DNA of 64,000 bases, taken from Collinsella aerofaciens. GTDB lineage: Bacteria; Actinomycetota; Coriobacteriia; Coriobacteriales; Coriobacteriaceae. Positions 59,778 through 64,000 of the stretch are shown here, piece by piece. Location: assembly GCF_015558785.1 (NCBI RefSeq), contig NZ_JADMOP010000001.1, forward strand, positions 124,001-188,000, written 5' to 3'. A model generated the notes under the pieces. It made no database searches. It was not told the DNA's origin and saw only the letters and a program-made list of their open reading frames with translations. Every line of letters begins with the position of its first letter. Within the stretch, counting starts at the first letter, position 1. Both the position numbers and the translations under genes were made by a program.

Positions 59778-61838
59778 ATGGCTATGCAAAAAGACATGAT
59801 GAGCCGCGCGGTGCGCGATTCATTTGCCAAGCTTGACCCCCGTGTCCAGGTCCAAAACCCGGTCATGTTCCTGGTGTGGCTGTCGGCCGCCATGACCTCC
59901 ATTCTGGCTATCGCCTCAATTATTGGGGCACAGGACGCCGACGTCCCCACGTACTATGTGATCGCCATTGCCGTCATTCTCTGGCTGACCGACCTCTTTT
60001 CAAATTTTGCCGAGGCGCTTGCCGAGGGCCGCGGTAAGGCTCAGGCCGATTCCCTGCGCGCGGCGAAAAAGGACGTCGAGGCCCATCGCATCGAGTCCGT
60101 CGAGGATAAGGATCGCTTCACGGTCGTTCCCGGTACCGAGCTCTCACGCGGGGATCTGGTGGTCGTGCGCGCCGGCGAGCAGATTCCGGGAGACGGCGAT
60201 GTCATCGAGGGTGCCGCCTCGGTTGATGAGTCGGCCATCACCGGCGAGTCTGCACCCGTGGTTCGCGAGGCTGGCGGCGACCGTTCTGCCGTCACTGGCG
60301 GCACCACCGTGCTTTCCGATTGGATTGTGGTGAAAATTACCAGCGAGCCTGGCCAGAGCTTCCTGGATAAGATGATCGCCATGGTCGAGGGCGCCGCCCG
60401 CAAGAAGACCCCCAACGAGGTCGCGCTCGAGATCTTTCTGGTTGCTCTGTCCGTCATCTTCATCCTCGTGACGCTCGCACTGTACTGCTACTCGAGTTTC
60501 TCTGCAGGGCTCAACGGTATGGCGAACCCCACGGCCGTGACCACGCTCGTTGCCTTGCTCGTCTGTCTGGCGCCCACCACCATTGGTGCGCTGCTGTCCG
60601 CCATTGGCATCGCCGGCATGAGCCGACTGAACGAGGCCAACGTGCTGGCCATGTCCGGCCGTGCCATCGAGGCCGCCGGCGACGTCGACATCCTCATGCT
60701 CGATAAGACCGGTACCATCACCTTGGGCAACCGCCAGGCCGCTGAGTTCATTCCGGTCGACGGTGTCGATCCGGCAGAACTCGCCGATGCCGCGCAGCTG
60801 TCCTCTCTGGCGGATGAGACCCCTGAGGGCCGCTCCATCGTCGTGCTCGCCAAGGAGCAGTTTGGGCTGCGCGGCCGCACACTCGAGGATAAGGGCATGG
60901 AGTTCATCCCCTTCACCGCGGCGACCCGCATGTCCGGTGTGAACTACGCCGACAGCGAGATTCGCAAGGGTGCGGCTGATTCCGTTCGCGCTTATGTGGA
61001 GGCTGCCGGAGGAGTGTTCTCGAAGGAGTGCGACGAGGCCGTCGAACGCATTGCGAAGGTGGGCGGCACCCCGTTGGTCGTGGCAAAGGACCGACGTGTG
61101 CTGGGTGTCGTCTACCTTAAGGACATCATCAAGTCCGGCGTGAAGGAAAAGTTCGCCGATCTGCGCCGCATGGGTATCAAGACCATAATGGTGACGGGTG
61201 ATAATCCGCTGACGGCCGCCGCCATCGCCGCCGAGGCCGGTGTGGATGACTTCCTGGCCGAAGCGACGCCCGAGGGCAAGCTCGATAAGATCCGCGCGTT
61301 CCAGCATGAGGGCCATCTGGTCGCGATGACCGGCGACGGCACCAACGACGCGCCGGCACTGGCGCAGGCGGATGTCGCCGTGGCCATGAACACGGGAACC
61401 CAGGCTGCCAAGGAGGCCGGCAACATGGTCGACCTCGACTCCAGCCCCACCAAGCTCATCGATATCGTGCGTATCGGCAAGCAACTGCTCATGACCCGCG
61501 GCTCGCTCACGACCTTCTCGGTCGCCAACGACGTCGCCAAGTATTTCGCCATCATCCCGGCGCTATTCTCGCCGATCTACCCCGGGTTGGACGCCCTCAA
61601 CATCCTGGGGCTCACCAGCCCGTTGACTGCCGTGCTGTCCGCCATTATCTACAACGCGCTGGTCATCGTCGCGCTGATTCCTGCCGCCCTGAAAGGCGTG
61701 AAGTACCGCGAGCTTTCGTCCGGCCAGCTGCTGACCCACAACCTGCTGGTGTGGGGTCTGGGCGGTATCGTGGCGCCGTTCGTATTCATCAAGATTATCG
61801 ACATGCTGCTGGCCTTGTTCGGCATTGGCATGATGTAG
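59778..61838 (+). CDS. kdpB: KdpB P-type ATPase subunit
   Basis: A 686-residue P-type ATPase that energises K+ uptake. The phosphorylated Asp is in [11 protein letters not shown], the actuator-domain motif is [11 protein letters not shown] (TGES) and the hinge is [21 protein letters not shown]. About seven membrane helices are present. AAGGAG lies before the ATG. It lies between kdpA and kdpC as in the standard operon. Confidence 0.97.
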   Translation: MAMQKDMMSRAVRDSFAKLDPRVQVQNPVMFLVWLSAAMTSILAIASIIGAQDADVPTYYVIAIAVILWLTDLFSNFAEALAEGRGKAQADSLRAAKKDVEAHRIESVEDKDRFTVVPGTELSRGDLVVVRAGEQIPGDGDVIEGAASVDESAITGESAPVVREAGGDRSAVTGGTTVLSDWIVVKITSEPGQSFLDKMIAMVEGAARKKTPNEVALEIFLVALSVIFILVTLALYCYSSFSAGLNGMANPTAVTTLVALLVCLAPTTIGALLSAIGIAGMSRLNEANVLAMSGRAIEAAGDVDILMLDKTGTITLGNRQAAEFIPVDGVDPAELADAAQLSSLADETPEGRSIVVLAKEQFGLRGRTLEDKGMEFIPFTAATRMSGVNYADSEIRKGAADSVRAYVEAAGGVFSKECDEAVERIAKVGGTPLVVAKDRRVLGVVYLKDIIKSGVKEKFADLRRMGIKTIMVTGDNPLTAAAIAAEAGVDDFLAEATPEGKLDKIRAFQHEGHLVAMTGDGTNDAPALAQADVAVAMNTGTQAAKEAGNMVDLDSSPTKLIDIVRIGKQLLMTRGSLTTFSVANDVAKYFAIIPALFSPIYPGLDALNILGLTSPLTAVLSAIIYNALVIVALIPAALKGVKYRELSSGQLLTHNLLVWGLGGIVAPFVFIKIIDMLLALFGIGMM

Positions 61839-61850
61839 ACGGAGGTATGT

Positions 61851-62441
61851 ATGTTCAAAGGTATCGCATCGCGCGCACTTGGCGTGTTCACGCTGTTTAC
61901 CATCGTCTGCGGCCTGGGATACACGCTCGTGGTGACCGGCGTCGCGCAGCTTGCGTTTCCGTACCAGGCGAACGGATCGCTTATTACGGTCGACGGCAAG
62001 GTTGTGGGTTCCGAGCTCATCGGCCAGAACTTCGATGACGAAGCCCACATGTGGGGTCGTATCCAGAACGTGTCAATTGTCGAAGGCGAAGACGGCGAGC
62101 TCATGGCGTATGGTGCCCCGTCCAACCTGTCCCCGGCGAGTGAGGAGTATCGGCAGCTTGTGGACGCGCGCGTGAAGAAGATCCGCGCCGCCAACCCCGA
62201 TGCCGATATGGACGCTGTGCCCGTCGACCTGGTGACGTGTTCGGGGTCCGGCCTCGACCCGGAGATCTCTCCGGATGCCGCCGAGTACCAGGTCCCGCGC
62301 CTTGCCAAAGCCACGGGCAAAAGTGAGGACGAGGTGCGCGACATCATCGCCGCGTGCACCAAGGGTCGTTTCCTCGGCGTGTTCGGCGAGCCCACGGTCA
62401 ACGTGCTCAAGGTGAACCTTATGCTGGACGGCGCGCTGTAG
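61851..62441 (+). CDS. kdpC: KdpC subunit
   Basis: A 196-residue subunit with one N-terminal membrane helix (about residues 10-35) and a soluble extracytoplasmic domain. Family segments are ANGSLI, GSELIGQNF and DLVTCSGSGLDPEISP. GGAGG precedes the ATG 13 bases after the kdpB stop. It completes kdpFABC. A repeat with a terminator structure follows at 62507. Confidence 0.95.
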   Translation: MFKGIASRALGVFTLFTIVCGLGYTLVVTGVAQLAFPYQANGSLITVDGKVVGSELIGQNFDDEAHMWGRIQNVSIVEGEDGELMAYGAPSNLSPASEEYRQLVDARVKKIRAANPDADMDAVPVDLVTCSGSGLDPEISPDAAEYQVPRLAKATGKSEDEVRDIIAACTKGRFLGVFGEPTVNVLKVNLMLDGAL

Positions 62442-62506
62442 GTGAGGGAGCGGCGGATGAGGGCATGACTGACTATCTGAGCTCTCAATTCCACCCCGCC
62501 CATCAC

Positions 62507-62582
62507 TTGCGGTGAAATACGGACTGTCTTGGCTGTCAAAAGTCTCGGCTGCCCCGTATTTCACCGCAACTTTTTTGTGAGG
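62507..62582 (+). repeat. Direct repeat/terminator flanking the kdp locus, right copy
   Basis: TTGCGGTGAAATACGG pairs with CCGTATTTCACCGCAA, with a run of six T after it. It is the near-identical partner of 54092-54170 in the same orientation; several differences between copies keep the stem paired. It follows kdpC by 65 bases. Confidence 0.82.
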
Positions 62583-62689
62583 GTCGGGATTGAAGGTGGG
62601 GAGTGCGAGCGGGTACGGACGCGGCGGTTGCTGATACGATATGTACGTTAGCAACTGCCGCCGAGCGGCTCAAACGAAAGGAACCCTGT

Positions 62690-64000
62690 ATGGAGTCTTC
62701 CGCCTATCCGATGCTCTTTAGCCCGATCAAGGTCGGTACGACCGAGGTCAAGAACCGCGTCTTTATGCCGCCGGTATCTACCAACCTGGCCGATCAGGGC
62801 TATGTGACCGATGACTTGGTCGATCATTACCGTGCCCGCGCCAAGGGCGGCGTGGGCCTCATCATTACCGAGGTCGTGACGGTCGAGCCCACCTATACCT
62901 ATCTGCCGGGCGACATGTGCTGCTACGACGACACGTTTATCCCCGGCTGGGAAAAGCTCGCCGCGGCCGTCCACGAGTACGGCTGCAAGATCATGCCGCA
63001 GCTCTTCCACCCCGCCTACATGGCCTTTAACATTCCGGGCACGCCGCGCCTGATCGCTCCGTCTTTTGTGGGCCCGTCCTATGCCCGCGAGGCACCGCGC
63101 CCCATCACGGTCGACGAGATTCACGAGCTCACGCATCAGTTTGGCGACGCTGCCGTGCGTATGCAGAAGGCCGGTGTCGATGGCGTTGAGGTCCACGCAG
63201 CGCACGCCCACGGTATGCTCGGCGGTTTTTTGACCCCGCTCTACAACAAGCGTACCGATGAGTACGGCGGCTCGCTCGACGCCCGCATGCGCTTCTTACT
63301 CGAGGTCATCGCTGAGATTCGCGAGCGCTGCGGCAAGGACTTTATCATCGACGTCCGTATCTCGGGCGACGAGTACACCGATGGCGGCCTGACCCTCAAC
63401 GACATGATCTACGTCTCGCGTCGCCTGGAGAAGGCCGGCGTCGACATGATTCATGTGTCGGGCGGCACCACCATCAAGCGCGGCTCCGCGATTCCCGCCG
63501 CCGGTACCCAGCAGGCTTCGCATGCCGCCTGCTCGCGCGAGATCAAGAAGCACGTCAACATTCCCGTCGCCACCGTCGGACGTATCAACGAGGCCTGGAT
63601 CGCCGAGGAGCTGATCGAGGACGGCGCTGCCGACATCTGCATGATGGGCCGCGCCAATCTGTGCGATGCCGAGTTCTGCAATAAGGCCGCTGCCGGCAAC
63701 GCCGACGACATCCGCCCCTGCATCGGCTGCCTGCGCTGCCTGAACGGCATTATGTTTGGCAAGCGCATCTCCTGCACTGTCAATCCCGATGTTGAGCGCG
63801 ACGAGGCCGGCTACGAGCCTGCCGTCGAGGCTAAGAACGTGCTGGTTGTGGGCGCTGGTCCTGCGGGCATGGAGGCAGCCTACATTGCCGCCAAGCGCGG
63901 CCACAACGTGGTGCTCGTGGATAAGCAGGACGAGCCGGGCGGCGAGATGCGCATCGCAGCCGTTCCGCCGGCAAAGCAGGAACTCACCCGCGTGATCAAG
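62690..64000 (+). CDS. Old Yellow Enzyme-type NADH:flavin oxidoreductase (partial, runs off the window)
   Basis: The first 437 residues of a two-domain reductase. Residues about 1-330 are an FMN-binding TIM barrel (LFSPIKVGTTEVKNRVFMPP; the VHAAHAHGMLGGFLTPLYNKR active-site region; YGGSLDARMRF). A Cys cluster (CIGCLRCLNG with a later Cys) would bind a 4Fe-4S centre. An FAD/NAD-binding domain begins at LVVGAGPAGMEAAYIAA. This is the layout of 2,4-dienoyl-CoA reductase, 2-enoate reductase and the bile-acid reductases BaiCD/BaiH. The substrate cannot be decided. GAAAGGA precedes the ATG; the C-terminus is beyond the window. Confidence 0.9.
   Translation, partial: MESSAYPMLFSPIKVGTTEVKNRVFMPPVSTNLADQGYVTDDLVDHYRARAKGGVGLIITEVVTVEPTYTYLPGDMCCYDDTFIPGWEKLAAAVHEYGCKIMPQLFHPAYMAFNIPGTPRLIAPSFVGPSYAREAPRPITVDEIHELTHQFGDAAVRMQKAGVDGVEVHAAHAHGMLGGFLTPLYNKRTDEYGGSLDARMRFLLEVIAEIRERCGKDFIIDVRISGDEYTDGGLTLNDMIYVSRRLEKAGVDMIHVSGGTTIKRGSAIPAAGTQQASHAACSREIKKHVNIPVATVGRINEAWIAEELIEDGAADICMMGRANLCDAEFCNKAAAGNADDIRPCIGCLRCLNGIMFGKRISCTVNPDVERDEAGYEPAVEAKNVLVVGAGPAGMEAAYIAAKRGHNVVLVDKQDEPGGEMRIAAVPPAKQELTRVIK

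Overview
The window is a high-GC (roughly 60%) bacterial chromosome segment. Gene content and protein character point to the class Coriobacteriia, most likely a gut Collinsella. This is inferred from the combination of class 1 PEP carboxylase, lar lactate racemization genes, Feo iron uptake, Kdp and a compact pectin/galacturonate locus; no rRNA or marker tree was available. About 46 protein genes, one tRNA tail and many hairpin-rich intergenic repeats can be supported.

Layout. 1-0.3 kb: a partial tRNA-Ser tail and a duplicated, hairpin-rich repeat block. 0.3-9.8 kb: envelope sensing. A D,D-carboxypeptidase diverges from a VanR/VanS-like pair, followed by a lone PstB with a PhoB/PhoR-like pair, an orphan tyrosine-kinase triad (Wzz-like adaptor, CpsD-type kinase, CpsB/YwqE-type phosphatase) and a GNAT acetyltransferase. 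10-25 kb: htpG, two adjacent YhgE/Pip membrane proteins, an EamA transporter, an M20 amidohydrolase, an MFS remnant, hisS and ppc. 26-31 kb: lactate racemization (larA, larD-type channel; divergent larB-larC-tetR) and serB. 31-38 kb: aspS, an HPr-like protein, feoA-feoA-feoB and a FeoB-associated Cys-rich peptide.

37.7-52.8 kb: a pectin/uronate locus comprising a LacI-type regulator, uxaC, uxaB, uxaA, a GPH sugar transporter, a GH28 polygalacturonase, a fused pectin methylesterase-esterase, an SGNH esterase, a GH105 hydrolase and a TIM-barrel isomerase. None of the enzymes has a visible signal peptide, so oligogalacturonide breakdown looks intracellular. Three promoters carry paired GTGAACGTTCAC-type operators 38-41 bp apart. 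52.9-54 kb: a GltD-like flavoprotein. 54.2-62.4 kb: a complete divergent kdpDE / kdpFABC locus flanked by direct repeats; kdpD is split by a -1 shift exactly at a U UUU UUA heptamer. The window ends inside an Old Yellow Enzyme-type reductase.

The least explained material is intergenic. Two nested hairpins share a core but have different, perfectly paired 29-bp outer stems (25.2 and 28.1 kb). Three hairpins repeat at exactly 62 bp (33.5 kb). A 26-nt motif occurs three times (25.7 and 38.8-39.0 kb). No CRISPR array, insertion sequence or prophage was recognised.
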